Shown here piece by piece: positions 8,835 through 16,827 of a DNA stretch of 64,000 bases. The position numbers were made by a program, and so were the translations under genes. The DNA is from an uncultured Alphaproteobacteria bacterium (GTDB lineage Bacteria; Pseudomonadota; Alphaproteobacteria; RF32; CAG-239), in the NCBI GenBank assembly GCA_944393175.1, contig CALXZH010000030.1, positions 1 through 64,000 on the forward strand, written 5' to 3'. Each line of letters opens with the position of its first letter. The stretch's first letter is position 1. Under the pieces are notes generated by a model. It made no database searches. It was given only the letters and a program-made list of their open reading frames with translations, and was not told the DNA's origin.

Positions 8835-9637
8835 TGTCTTATCTTTCCCCAAATCTGTCTTTGCTGATAAATGCGGTTAAGAAAGCCTCCGGCTCGCTTA
8901 ATCGCGATTTCAGCGAGATTGAGCAGCTGCAATCATCGGTTAAAGGCTACAAGGAATTTGTGGTTGCCTCTTACGGCAAAGTCTCAAAAGCACTTCAGGT
9001 CGAATTAGGCAAAATCCACCCGGACTATCCGATTATTGCCGATGCTGAAAAATTAAGCGGACGTAATTGCTATATTGTGTCCCCGATTGACGGTCTGAGC
9101 AACTTTTCAAGAGGAATTCCTTGCTTTGCCATCAGTGTTGCCGTTTATGAAAACAACACTATCACTGCGGCCATCGTGTATAATCCGGCAACGGATAATC
9201 TCTACTTTGCCGAAAAAGGCAAAGGCGCTTATAAGGAAGGTTTCCGCAATCATGAGCGCTTGAGGGTATCAGCTCGCAAAGACTTGCAAGATGCGTTGAT
9301 AGCAACACTCGTTAGCTATCAAAAGGATGTTAAAGAATACGATTCTTTACAGAAAAAAATCGTTGCTGCCACTGACAACTTGCGCATTTCAGGCTGTTGC
9401 TCATTAGACTTGGCTTATGTTGCCTCCGGCAAATTTGACGGAGCCGTTAGCCGTGGCAATAAATTGGCCGACTATGCCGCAGGTATTTTGCTGGTTAAAG
9501 AAGCCGGTGGGTATGTTTTTGACATTGAGCAAGCCGATAAAAGAACCGAGAATTTAAACCTGGTTTTGAATTCAGGTAACTTGTTGGCGGTCAACAGTGA
9601 ACTTAGCCGTAAACTGGATGAATTATTATCCAAATAA
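8834..9637 (+). CDS. Inositol monophosphatase-family protein with degenerate active site
   Basis: The fold is clearly that of SuhB/IMPase (267 residues; the late motif LADYAAGILLVKEAGGYVFD corresponds to WD..AG). The metal-binding motif normally D-P-I-D-G-T-T-N-F reads SPIDGLSNF at residues 83-91: the first metal Asp is Ser83 and the catalytic Thr is Leu88. The upstream GEE-type motif reads IADAEKLSG. Asp86 and the late Asp are kept. Phosphatase activity is therefore unlikely, while the scaffold is intact and translation is coupled to efp. A non-enzymatic role, comparable to SuhB in rRNA antitermination, is a possibility only. Confidence 0.75.
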   Translation: MSYLSPNLSLLINAVKKASGSLNRDFSEIEQLQSSVKGYKEFVVASYGKVSKALQVELGKIHPDYPIIADAEKLSGRNCYIVSPIDGLSNFSRGIPCFAISVAVYENNTITAAIVYNPATDNLYFAEKGKGAYKEGFRNHERLRVSARKDLQDALIATLVSYQKDVKEYDSLQKKIVAATDNLRISGCCSLDLAYVASGKFDGAVSRGNKLADYAAGILLVKEAGGYVFDIEQADKRTENLNLVLNSGNLLAVNSELSRKLDELLSK

Positions 9638-9651
9638 TTAAGGGGGAGAAG

Positions 9652-10773
9652 ATGCGAGTAAAACAAATAGTAAGCGTATCGGTTTGCACGCTGATGCTGA
9701 TGGGAGCCTTAGAAGTAAAAGCCTCTGAGGATGCTTATGTCGATTTGTCGGTATTAAATGATTTGCAGCCGGGCGATTCTTTATTTGTTGAAACGCAGCC
9801 TCTCTTCCCGATTGTTCAAAAGGATACATCTTCTGCTCAAAAAATTAAAAAGGCCAAAAAGAAGAGTACCAAAAAACAAACTAAAAAAACGCAAAAACAA
9901 GAGACCGCAAAAGCGCAAGAACTCAAAAAAGAAGTGAAAACGCAAGAACTCAAAAAAGAAGTGAAAACGCAGGAAATCAAAAAGCCTGAAGAAAAAATTG
10001 AAATACTGCCGCAAACGCCCGAAATTCCGCAACCGTTGCAAGAGGTAAAGAAAACAACTGATGCTGCGCTAACAAACATTTCGCAAACGGAAACTCAAGC
10101 CCCGTCTACGGCAGAGATAACCGCACCGACGGTTGCCCCCGGCCAAACAACAACCGATATGAATGGTGAGCCTCAAACGGGAACTCAAGCCCCGTCTACG
10201 GCAGAGATAACCGCACCGACGGTTGCCCCCGGCCAAACAACAACCGATATGAAAGGTGAGTCTCAAACTGTAGCGCCGACTCTTCCTGCAGCGTCTGTTC
10301 AAAATTCCGAGGACACACAACAAGCAAATGCTACGGTCCCGTCTCAAGTTTCGGCTCCGGAGAAAACAGACCAATCTTCTGCGGATATGACAATGCCCTC
10401 CACGGAAAATAAGACAACCGAAAATAAAGTTCAGCCCTTAATTCCGCAGGCAAGCGTTGCAGAAAATGTTGCCCCGCAAGAAGAAATACGTTTTGCTGAA
10501 GGCTCTTATGAGATTTCGGAAGAAAATAAGCAAAAAATTCTTTCCCTCATAGAAACTTTTGAAAATCCGAAAAAGAATAAAATCGCCATTTATGCATATA
10601 ATTATGATAATGGAGAAAATTCATTTAAGAAAAAGAAGCTTAGCCTGGACAGAGCCACGGAAATTCGTTCGCTTTTACTCAATCAAGGCTACAAAAATTT
10701 CAGCATTAAAGTAATTAATGTTACGGATAGCCCAAGTAAGAGTAATTTGGTAGAAATTGAAGAAATTAAATAA
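9652..10773 (+). CDS. Secreted repeat protein with OmpA-like C-terminal domain
   Basis: A signal peptide (residues 1-24, ending VKA) leads into a Lys/Gln-rich region (residues 60-125) with TQELKKEVK repeats. A Pro/Thr-rich linker follows with two 30-residue repeats containing APSTAEITAPTVAPGQ. A C-terminal domain of about 95 residues (FAEGSYEISEENKQKIL ... LSLDRATEIRSLLLNQG) follows the OmpA/MotB peptidoglycan-binding pattern. It probably tethers an envelope structure to the wall. It follows the IMPase gene by 14 bases with a strong GGGGGAG site. Confidence 0.6.
   Translation: MRVKQIVSVSVCTLMLMGALEVKASEDAYVDLSVLNDLQPGDSLFVETQPLFPIVQKDTSSAQKIKKAKKKSTKKQTKKTQKQETAKAQELKKEVKTQELKKEVKTQEIKKPEEKIEILPQTPEIPQPLQEVKKTTDAALTNISQTETQAPSTAEITAPTVAPGQTTTDMNGEPQTGTQAPSTAEITAPTVAPGQTTTDMKGESQTVAPTLPAASVQNSEDTQQANATVPSQVSAPEKTDQSSADMTMPSTENKTTENKVQPLIPQASVAENVAPQEEIRFAEGSYEISEENKQKILSLIETFENPKKNKIAIYAYNYDNGENSFKKKKLSLDRATEIRSLLLNQGYKNFSIKVINVTDSPSKSNLVEIEEIK
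9914..9984 (+). repeat. 27-bp tandem repeat in the Lys/Gln-rich region
   Basis: Two identical 27-base units start at 9914 and 9941, and a partial diverged third starts at 9968. They encode TQELKKEVK-type nonapeptides and are in frame. Confidence 0.8.
10084..10263 (+). repeat. 90-bp tandem direct repeat in the Pro/Thr linker
   Basis: Two 90-base units (10084-10173 and 10174-10263) differ at only a few bases, so the duplication is recent or homogenised. Each encodes 30 residues and the period keeps the frame. Copy number may vary between strains. Confidence 0.9.
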
Positions 10774-10800
10774 AAAAATTAAAAAAATGTAAATTAATGC

Positions 10801-10829
10801 TTGCGTAATTAAAGAGTCTAATGTATAAG
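10801..10829 (+). promoter_or_regulatory. Sigma-70-type promoter of rpmE
   Basis: TTGCGT (10801-10806), a 17-base spacer and TATAAG (10824-10829) lie about 45 bases upstream of the rpmE start. The match to the housekeeping consensus is good. Confidence 0.55.
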
Positions 10830-10875
10830 AGCACTAAATTTATGAGTCTTTAAATAAAGTTTTGGAGAAAAAGCA

Positions 10876-11118
10876 ATGAAAAAAGGGATTCACCCGGAAT
10901 ATCATGAAATCACCTATGTGATGACAGATGGCACAGAAATGAAAACCAAAAGTACTTGGGGCAAAGCTGGCGATAAAATGACTTTGGAAATTGATCCGAA
11001 ATCACATCCGGCTTGGACAGGTATTCACCGTATGGTAGACAGTGGCGGTCAAGTATCTAAATTTAATTCTAAATTTGGTGCTTTTGGCTTAAAACCTGAT
11101 ACGAGTGTAAACAAATAA
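10876..11118 (+). CDS. rpmE: 50S ribosomal protein L31
   Basis: bL31, a large-subunit protein bridging to the small subunit. [18 protein letters not shown] and HPAWTG are the family signatures. The 80-residue protein has no CxxC zinc motif, so it is the zinc-independent form. Monocistronic: its own promoter lies upstream and a terminator follows. Confidence 0.95.
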   Translation: MKKGIHPEYHEITYVMTDGTEMKTKSTWGKAGDKMTLEIDPKSHPAWTGIHRMVDSGGQVSKFNSKFGAFGLKPDTSVNK

Positions 11119-11146
11119 GCTCTAACAAGTAATTTAGCTTTTTATT

Positions 11147-11180
11147 AACCTGCGTTATGTAATAATAATGCAGGTTTTTT
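11147..11180 (+). terminator. Terminator of rpmE
   Basis: AACCTGC (11147-11153) pairs with GCAGGTT (11170-11176) around a 16-base AT-rich loop, followed by T-rich sequence. The loop is long, so efficiency may be moderate. Confidence 0.6.
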
Positions 11181-11204
11181 ATATTTCAGGCAAAGTGTCA
11201 AACA

Positions 11205-12818
11205 ATGGTCAGAATAATACATTATGAAGTTTATGCCAATAGGGGAGAAGGTTGGAAGTTGGTTGATCAATTTTCAAGTGACCAACGGCATGAAGCTGTC
11301 AATTTAGCCAAAGAATTGGAGCGAGATGATAGGGTAGCGGTAAAAATAATTCGAGAAATTTTTGACGTTCAAGACAATTCATATCAAGAAAGTGTTGAAT
11401 ATGTAAGTGGTTTGAATAAAAAATCCAAATCCAAGTCGAGTGATTTTTTAAAATTCGGTCGGAATTATGACGGAGAATATGACGTTGAGTATGAAAAGAC
11501 AGAAAACGCCAAGAATTCGTCAAATTCAATAATATTTGCTCTTCTCAAATTGTTTGGCATAGTCTTTTTATGTTTAGCCTTTGCAAATTTATTGGTAAGT
11601 TTGTTAGAGCCGTTAATTGAAGTTTTTATTCCCGAAGATCAACGTAAAAAAGTTCTGTTTATAGTATTTTTCTCGATTTTTATGTTGGTTACGATACCTC
11701 TTATATTAAAGAAAGTACCTTGGTCAGCGTTTTACGGTCGTAACAAAAGAAAAAAAGTCATCAACGAGAGTCGATTTTTTGATAAGGCAGAAGCAATCAT
11801 TCGTCGTTACAATATGAATGACGAATTTGACGATAACATCACGCCTGTTTTTCCGGAGGCGCCTATAGAGCATAAACGCTACATTGTAGATTTTCTAACC
11901 GAAATCTTAGGAAGTTTGGATGCAGAAATATCATTGCATGACCGTTTTACCAAGTTAGGTATAAAATTAGTAGTCTACGGCGGTTGTATGGAGCTGGCGC
12001 GTTATTGCGGATTAATTATTTCGCAAGCCAATTCGCTTTTATACGAAGCTTATAAAATCTTAGATGGAGACAACCCGGATTTGGCAGCTTTTTATGAAGC
12101 CAAGAGAAGTTACAAAGACAATAAAGTTGCGGTATTCTTAACCGGTGTCGGAGCATATTTAATGTCTCAAGTAATAAAAGGGGAAAATATGGATTCTTCC
12201 GTCCTCAAGATAACCATGAAGAGATGGATGCAGCAAAATACGCAGCCGGAACCGGAGCCTAAAATTTCTTTATCCACATCTGAAACTGCTGAAGAAATGC
12301 CCAAAAAAGTTTTGGAGAAAGGCGGCAGCTTTAAGTGTATGGTAGGTATCAAGACCGGCATCAATTTTTATGATGATGAAAAAGAAATTTCAGCCGAAAA
12401 CGGCAGTGTTGTAAAAGGAGAGGTCAGAAATATTATTGCCAATTTGGTTGCAAAGCTAAATGGCGGCACCGTTTTGGAAGAAGACAGCATTACCACGATA
12501 AATTTTGATAAGCTTAGCAACGCGGTAAAATTTACGATAGATTTTCTAAATGATGTTGAAGCCTACAAAGATCAGTCTGAGGAAGAAGGGCTCTTGCTGG
12601 ATAACAAATGTTGTATCGTTGAATTGCCGACGACGGAAGAAGTAAATCTAAATCCTTATATGGAAGATATTTTTGAGCAAACCTATAACAATGAGATTAT
12701 AGTCAACGATACAATTAAAGATGAATTGACAGGCAGCAAATATGAATTTGAATTTTTAGGAGAGAAGCGTTTAAGCCGCAGCAATAAAACAGAAGGACTA
12801 TATAAATTACTGCACTAA
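11205..12818 (+). CDS. Membrane protein with degenerate class III cyclase-like C-terminal domain
   Basis: 537 residues. The N-terminal 80 residues are soluble (begins MVRIIHYEVYANRGEGWKLV). Two hydrophobic segments follow near residues 105-135 and 145-166. A helical middle part (210-330) precedes a C-terminal region of about 160 residues. Its last strand-helix pattern (EIIVNDTIKDEL, FEFLGEKRLSRSN, GLYKLL) resembles the end of class III nucleotide cyclases. The metal-binding Asp motifs are not recognisable, so it is probably a pseudo-cyclase or only cyclase-like. No functional partner is adjacent. The domain assignment is inference. Confidence 0.45.
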   Translation: MVRIIHYEVYANRGEGWKLVDQFSSDQRHEAVNLAKELERDDRVAVKIIREIFDVQDNSYQESVEYVSGLNKKSKSKSSDFLKFGRNYDGEYDVEYEKTENAKNSSNSIIFALLKLFGIVFLCLAFANLLVSLLEPLIEVFIPEDQRKKVLFIVFFSIFMLVTIPLILKKVPWSAFYGRNKRKKVINESRFFDKAEAIIRRYNMNDEFDDNITPVFPEAPIEHKRYIVDFLTEILGSLDAEISLHDRFTKLGIKLVVYGGCMELARYCGLIISQANSLLYEAYKILDGDNPDLAAFYEAKRSYKDNKVAVFLTGVGAYLMSQVIKGENMDSSVLKITMKRWMQQNTQPEPEPKISLSTSETAEEMPKKVLEKGGSFKCMVGIKTGINFYDDEKEISAENGSVVKGEVRNIIANLVAKLNGGTVLEEDSITTINFDKLSNAVKFTIDFLNDVEAYKDQSEEEGLLLDNKCCIVELPTTEEVNLNPYMEDIFEQTYNNEIIVNDTIKDELTGSKYEFEFLGEKRLSRSNKTEGLYKLLH

Positions 12819-12831
12819 AAAGATAAAACAA

Positions 12832-12860
12832 TTGCTTAATCAAGAAAAATATGCTAAAAT
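12832..12860 (+). promoter_or_regulatory. Extended -10 promoter before the PPC-like gene
   Basis: TTGCTT (12832-12837), a 17-base spacer ending in TGC, and TAAAAT (12855-12860). The TG before the -10 makes this an extended -10 promoter. The gene starts 32 bases downstream. Confidence 0.55.
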
Positions 12861-12891
12861 AAACAATGTGTTGTAACAGGGAGTGAAGCTG

Positions 12892-13749
12892 ATGGTTAGT
12901 TCAATTTCTTCAACGACCAATAAAGATGAAAACGGTGTAAGCAGCTGGGAAAAGACTGTCCAAGATGTTAATGACATTGATGAAAAATTAGCCAATGCCA
13001 GAGACATGGGCTATACACGTTTAAACTATGCCCGAGTTACGACAGTTGGAAAATTAGCTAAATACGATTCGGTCGACTACTATAAAATTCAAGTTCAATC
13101 TAATGGTAAACTTGCGGTTTCTCTAAGGAGTACGGAAGGAGACGATGAAAAAGTTTTGGACTTGTCCGAATATGATGCCAAATTAGAAGAACTTAGAAAA
13201 ATTACGGATCCCGAAGGCTGGGCCAAAGAGCAAGAAGAAAAGAAAGCACAAGAAGAAAATGCTCGTTTGTTGGATTTAACGGCAAAGGGATTACAGTTAC
13301 AAGTCTATACAATCAAAAACGGTAAAGAAGTTTTAATAGGCGATAGTAATGCCGAAAAGGGCAGTGATGAATATGAGGCAATGAGCCAAATTCTTTCCGG
13401 CGACTACAAAGCCAAAAAAGGCACTTATTATTTCAAAGTATCCAGAGACGAGACCGTAGACAGTGATAAAGAAATGCCCTATGCACTTCAGGTTTTACAG
13501 GGAAAGAACTATAAGCATGACTATGTTATGACGGAAACAGTATCTGAAGATACCACCAATAAAAAGAATTCCACGGTTCCGACCAGTTCTACGGATGGAA
13601 CATTGTCAGGAGCCAATGCCATGTTAATACAAGCCGCGCGTTATGAGGCTACGGCTCAAATGTTAGCGGTAGGCTACCAAAATATGGCCAGTATTTATAG
13701 CAAGAACTCCACAATGACGGTTGGTTCTTTAACAGTCAGCAAATTATAA
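12892..13749 (+). CDS. Unknown protein with PPC-like beta domains
   Basis: Start placed at ATG 12892, eight bases after GGGAG; an in-frame GTG at 12883 overlaps that site. The 285 residues have no signal peptide or membrane segment. Two stretches, VDYYKIQVQSNGKLAVSL and KGTYYFKVSRDE...PYALQV, look like halves of the bacterial pre-peptidase (PPC) beta-sandwich usually found in secreted proteins. A Glu/Lys-rich helix lies between them. The last 50 residues (ANAMLIQAARYEATAQMLAV) are helical. Function unknown; the lack of a signal suggests cytoplasmic location or a non-Sec export route. Confidence 0.5.
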   Translation: MVSSISSTTNKDENGVSSWEKTVQDVNDIDEKLANARDMGYTRLNYARVTTVGKLAKYDSVDYYKIQVQSNGKLAVSLRSTEGDDEKVLDLSEYDAKLEELRKITDPEGWAKEQEEKKAQEENARLLDLTAKGLQLQVYTIKNGKEVLIGDSNAEKGSDEYEAMSQILSGDYKAKKGTYYFKVSRDETVDSDKEMPYALQVLQGKNYKHDYVMTETVSEDTTNKKNSTVPTSSTDGTLSGANAMLIQAARYEATAQMLAVGYQNMASIYSKNSTMTVGSLTVSKL

Positions 13750-13783
13750 TAAAAACTAAAAAAAGACTTGTATATTAAAGAAA

Positions 13784-13812
13784 GAAAAACTATCCTAAGG
13801 ATAGTTTTTCTG
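13784..13812 (+). terminator. Terminator after the PPC-like gene
   Basis: A perfect 12-bp stem (13784-13795 with 13799-13810) around a 3-base loop. The stem's own right arm ends in TTTTTC. It separates the PPC-like gene from trcR. Confidence 0.75.
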
Positions 13813-13843
13813 TTATTGAAGTAAAAAAGAAAGGAATAAGAAT

Positions 13844-14440
13844 ATGACAGCTCCATTAATGCCGAGAGCTACAGCGGTATGGTTGGTAGAAAATACTACC
13901 TTAACATTTAAGCAAATTGCAGACTTTTGTGAGCTCCATGAATTGGAAGTACAAGCCATAGCAGACGGAGATGTATCATTTAACATAATGGGGCTAAACC
14001 CAATTGAAACCAATCAGTTGACGGCAGAAGAAATTAAACGTTGCGAAGCCGACAAGAGAGCCGCTCTTCAAGCCAACAAATTGGAATTAAATGTTCGTGA
14101 AAAGAACGCCAAAGCCAAAAAACTTTTGTCACCGACTCAAAGAAGTGATAAACCGAGTGCCATTTTATGGATAATCAAAAATTGTCCTGAAATTATAGAT
14201 TCGCAAATTTGCAAATTAGTTGGCACCACCAAACCGACAATTGAGAGCATTCGCAGCGGTACGCATAAAGATATGGCCAATATCCGCCCGAAAAATCCGG
14301 TAGCAATCGGCTTATGTTCGGAAAAAGATTTAGAGGCCTCTCTGGCATTTTGTAAGGCAAGAGCAGAAAAAGCGGCTGCCCCGAAAAAAACAAAAAAGAA
14401 AACCAAGACAGCCAAAAAAGAAAAAAGCTCAAAAAAATAA
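13844..14440 (+). CDS. trcR: Cell-cycle transcriptional regulator TrcR (DUF1013)
   Basis: Alphaproteobacteria-specific DNA-binding protein linked to cell-cycle control. The N-terminus MTAPLMPRATAVWLVENTTL and the segments FKQIADFCELHELEVQAIADG and SAILWIIKNCPEI are characteristic. Two helix-turn-helix-like units are visible (residues 23-45 and 105-130). The tail (about residues 180-198) is almost pure Lys/Ala/Thr and probably adds nonspecific DNA affinity. The 198-residue length is normal. Own transcription unit between two terminators. Confidence 0.88.
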   Translation: MTAPLMPRATAVWLVENTTLTFKQIADFCELHELEVQAIADGDVSFNIMGLNPIETNQLTAEEIKRCEADKRAALQANKLELNVREKNAKAKKLLSPTQRSDKPSAILWIIKNCPEIIDSQICKLVGTTKPTIESIRSGTHKDMANIRPKNPVAIGLCSEKDLEASLAFCKARAEKAAAPKKTKKKTKTAKKEKSSKK

Positions 14441-14456
14441 TTGCAAAACAAAATCG

Positions 14457-14486
14457 AGCCGCCTGAAAAAAAAGGCGGCTTTTTAG
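14457..14486 (+). terminator. Terminator of trcR
   Basis: AGCCGCCT (14457-14464) pairs with AGGCGGCT (14473-14480) around an A-rich 8-base loop, followed by TTTTT. Confidence 0.85.
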
Positions 14487-14499
14487 TGTGGATACAAGA

Positions 14500-15630
14500 A
14501 TGAATACAAACACTCTGCTTCAACAATTGATACAATATTCACCGTCTCAGGAAAACAACCTCCGTTTAAGAGATTTTTTAAGCCGATATTTATCATCATT
14601 GGGATTAAGCTTTCAAATTATAGATAAAGATTACATATATGCCGGCATCGGGCAAGGCTCTCCGCATTTAATGTTTGTAAGCTATTATGATACCTTACCC
14701 ATACGCACCGAAAATTGGAGCATTCCGCCTTACCAAGGCACCATAAAAGAGGGAAAAATATATGGCAGGGGAAGTATCTCTAAAGGTTGTCTCGCTTGTG
14801 CCCTAAAGGCGGTGGAAAGCATTTTAAGCGAAAAAAGTTTTTCATATCCGCATATAAGCTTTTTGCTTTCCGCCCAAGGGACAAAAACGTTAAGTTCGCT
14901 AAAATCATCATCCCTAAAATCCATATTCAAAGAGAATAACATTCCAACATTGTGCGTATCGGCAACACCGCAAAACCAAAATTATATTGGCGAAAAAATC
15001 TCTATCGGTGCCAAGGGATGCGTCATCTTTTGCATTAAATCTTTTTCCCTCTCTGGACATCCGGCGCTCCAAGCAGAAAAACAAAATTCCTTACATAACA
15101 TGATAGATTTCCTTGCAAAAATAAAAACTTATCCCCTTGATAGCGGAAATGAGTATTTTGAGCCGAGCCGCATACAAATTTTATCCATAGAAAGTAAAAA
15201 CGGCCAAGATACGAATATCCCCGAAGAAACGCAGGCATTGGTCGGACTATACTATAATTCAGACCATCATCAGGCAGAAATTGTGGAGTGGATGAAAAAA
15301 AACATAGTATTTTCCAAAGGGGAATTTGAATTATCTTATCGTTTCGGCGCCGAAAGTTATATAAATAAACCATCATCCATGAGTGCATTACTGCAATCCT
15401 CAGTCCAAAACATTATTGGGAGCAGTCCACGCTTAAGTGGAAATGATATTCCTAATTTTGCATGGAAAATAAGTAGCTTTTGTCCGCTATTGGGGTGTGG
15501 GCTTCCCTCATATAAATTGATGAGTCGCAATGAATATATATTACAAGAAGACGCTGTAACCTTGGAGGCAATTTATCGAGAGCTGATAAAAAATTTTTTT
15601 ACTAACGCACCATATTTGGGCCAAGATTAA
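14500..15630 (+). CDS. DapE/M20-family pseudoenzyme (all metal ligands lost)
   Basis: The whole protein (376 residues from ATG 14500; an in-frame GTG at 14488 is possible) follows succinyl-diaminopimelate desuccinylase (DapE). Matching landmarks are P-HLMFVSYYDTLP, KIYGRGSISKG, IGAKGCVIFCIKSFSLSGH, DSGNEYFEPSRIQI and the C-terminal LEAIYRELIKNFF. Every catalytic landmark is altered. GHTD reads SYYD (Tyr62 for His), the GRG..DMKG Asp is absent (GRGSISKG), DEE reads AQGTK (126-129), the GEP Glu is lost (VSATPQ), and the late MH..[DN]E His is absent. The frame is undisturbed, which argues for a conserved non-catalytic role. The 3' end overlaps a convergent gene by 29 bases. Confidence 0.72.
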   Translation: MNTNTLLQQLIQYSPSQENNLRLRDFLSRYLSSLGLSFQIIDKDYIYAGIGQGSPHLMFVSYYDTLPIRTENWSIPPYQGTIKEGKIYGRGSISKGCLACALKAVESILSEKSFSYPHISFLLSAQGTKTLSSLKSSSLKSIFKENNIPTLCVSATPQNQNYIGEKISIGAKGCVIFCIKSFSLSGHPALQAEKQNSLHNMIDFLAKIKTYPLDSGNEYFEPSRIQILSIESKNGQDTNIPEETQALVGLYYNSDHHQAEIVEWMKKNIVFSKGEFELSYRFGAESYINKPSSMSALLQSSVQNIIGSSPRLSGNDIPNFAWKISSFCPLLGCGLPSYKLMSRNEYILQEDAVTLEAIYRELIKNFFTNAPYLGQD

Positions 15631-16771
15631 ATCCACTAACGCCGCCGGAGCCGCTAGAAGAACTTGTATGTTTGCGCTTATTTTCTTGTGCGGCATTTTT
15701 CATATTATCCATGGAAGTTTGATGTAATTTATCCAGTTCGGCAGCAAAATTATTTGCCTCTTTTTCATCCGATAGTTCTTCTGGCGAATTTTCTTCCGAT
15801 GGAGCACTATAAGCAGGAAAATTTTGGGCCGCGCTGTCTGTTGGCGATGCCTCAGAAGACAAAAAAGGATTTGTTAAGCTAAAATCTGTGGCCGCATCTG
15901 GTGCCGTTTCAGTCTCAACAGGTAAAATATTATTTTGTTGAGGCTCGTCTTTTTCCACTGTGTCGGCAACTGTTTGAGGAGAAGTTTCTTGAGTCTTGTC
16001 TTCAAGAGCAGAGAGCAGAGCATTAGCATCCACTCCCTCAGCTATATCATCAGCAAAGGGATTTTCTGCTGTTTCAGGGTTTTTGGAAACCACCATTCTT
16101 TTGTGGGCTGGTTTTTCAGCTTTCTGAGTTGAGGTGGTTTGCAAATTTTTCGGCATTCTTATAATTTCCACACTGTCGATAATTTCAGCAGAAGTTGCCT
16201 CGTCTCCGGCAGATGGTTTAGGAGCAAGTTGTGCCAGCACAAGCGCATTATTTGAATTTTGATTAAGTGACTGAGTTTTCAGATTTCCATCTAAATCAAG
16301 CTCAATTTTATCTTCACTGTCCATTGCAGATAAATCTTTTTCCAAATCAAGACGATAAGGAGCCTTGCCGGATTGTGCGATAGCATTTAAATCTTGCAGA
16401 TAAGCGTCATATTCTTTTTGGTAGGTAGGTGTATTGTTAGACTGATTATTTTCATTTGAAGTCGATGATGATAAATCCACGTCAAGAGTTGGATCAAATT
16501 CAGGTTCTTGAGGTATAGGGGCTTGTTTTTCTTCTACCGGATGAAAAGTAGGTTCGTTAACTTTCTCAATAGATTGAGGAGAAGTTGTGTCTTCTTGTTT
16601 TGGCAGATTGAACGGGGGCAGCTTTTCTCGATATTCCACATCTTGCTTAGGCACAAAAAAATCTGGAGCAGGCAAGGGTTTTCTGACATATCTTTCTTGA
16701 GCATAAGTCATTGTTGAACAGTGTAAGCAAATCCCAAACAGCGCAACGGAAATAAGAAGAGATTTTTTCAT
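15602..16771 (-). CDS. Secreted low-complexity protein, unknown
   Basis: A signal peptide (residues 1-24, ending TYAQ) is followed by about 350 residues rich in Glu, Pro, Asn, Ser and Thr without recognisable domains. Acidic and Pro-rich tracts suggest an extended periplasmic or surface protein. The C-terminus has a short Ser/Gly stretch (SSSSGSGGVSGFNLGPN). It diverges from the HExxH gene with 56 bases between starts and overlaps the DapE-like gene at its 3' end. No function can be assigned. Confidence 0.6.
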   Translation of the reverse strand: MKKSLLISVALFGICLHCSTMTYAQERYVRKPLPAPDFFVPKQDVEYREKLPPFNLPKQEDTTSPQSIEKVNEPTFHPVEEKQAPIPQEPEFDPTLDVDLSSSTSNENNQSNNTPTYQKEYDAYLQDLNAIAQSGKAPYRLDLEKDLSAMDSEDKIELDLDGNLKTQSLNQNSNNALVLAQLAPKPSAGDEATSAEIIDSVEIIRMPKNLQTTSTQKAEKPAHKRMVVSKNPETAENPFADDIAEGVDANALLSALEDKTQETSPQTVADTVEKDEPQQNNILPVETETAPDAATDFSLTNPFLSSEASPTDSAAQNFPAYSAPSEENSPEELSDEKEANNFAAELDKLHQTSMDNMKNAAQENKRKHTSSSSGSGGVSGFNLGPNMVR

Positions 16772-16827
16772 TTTTTACCTTCCTGCATTCTAACGTAAAA
16801 TTAACAAATTCTCGCTATGATATTAAT

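Noticed and set aside
9781-10374. Several minus-strand ORFs opposite the repeat protein
   Set aside because: They are low-complexity Phe/Arg-rich translations of the Lys/Gln and Pro/Thr repeats, typical antisense artefacts.
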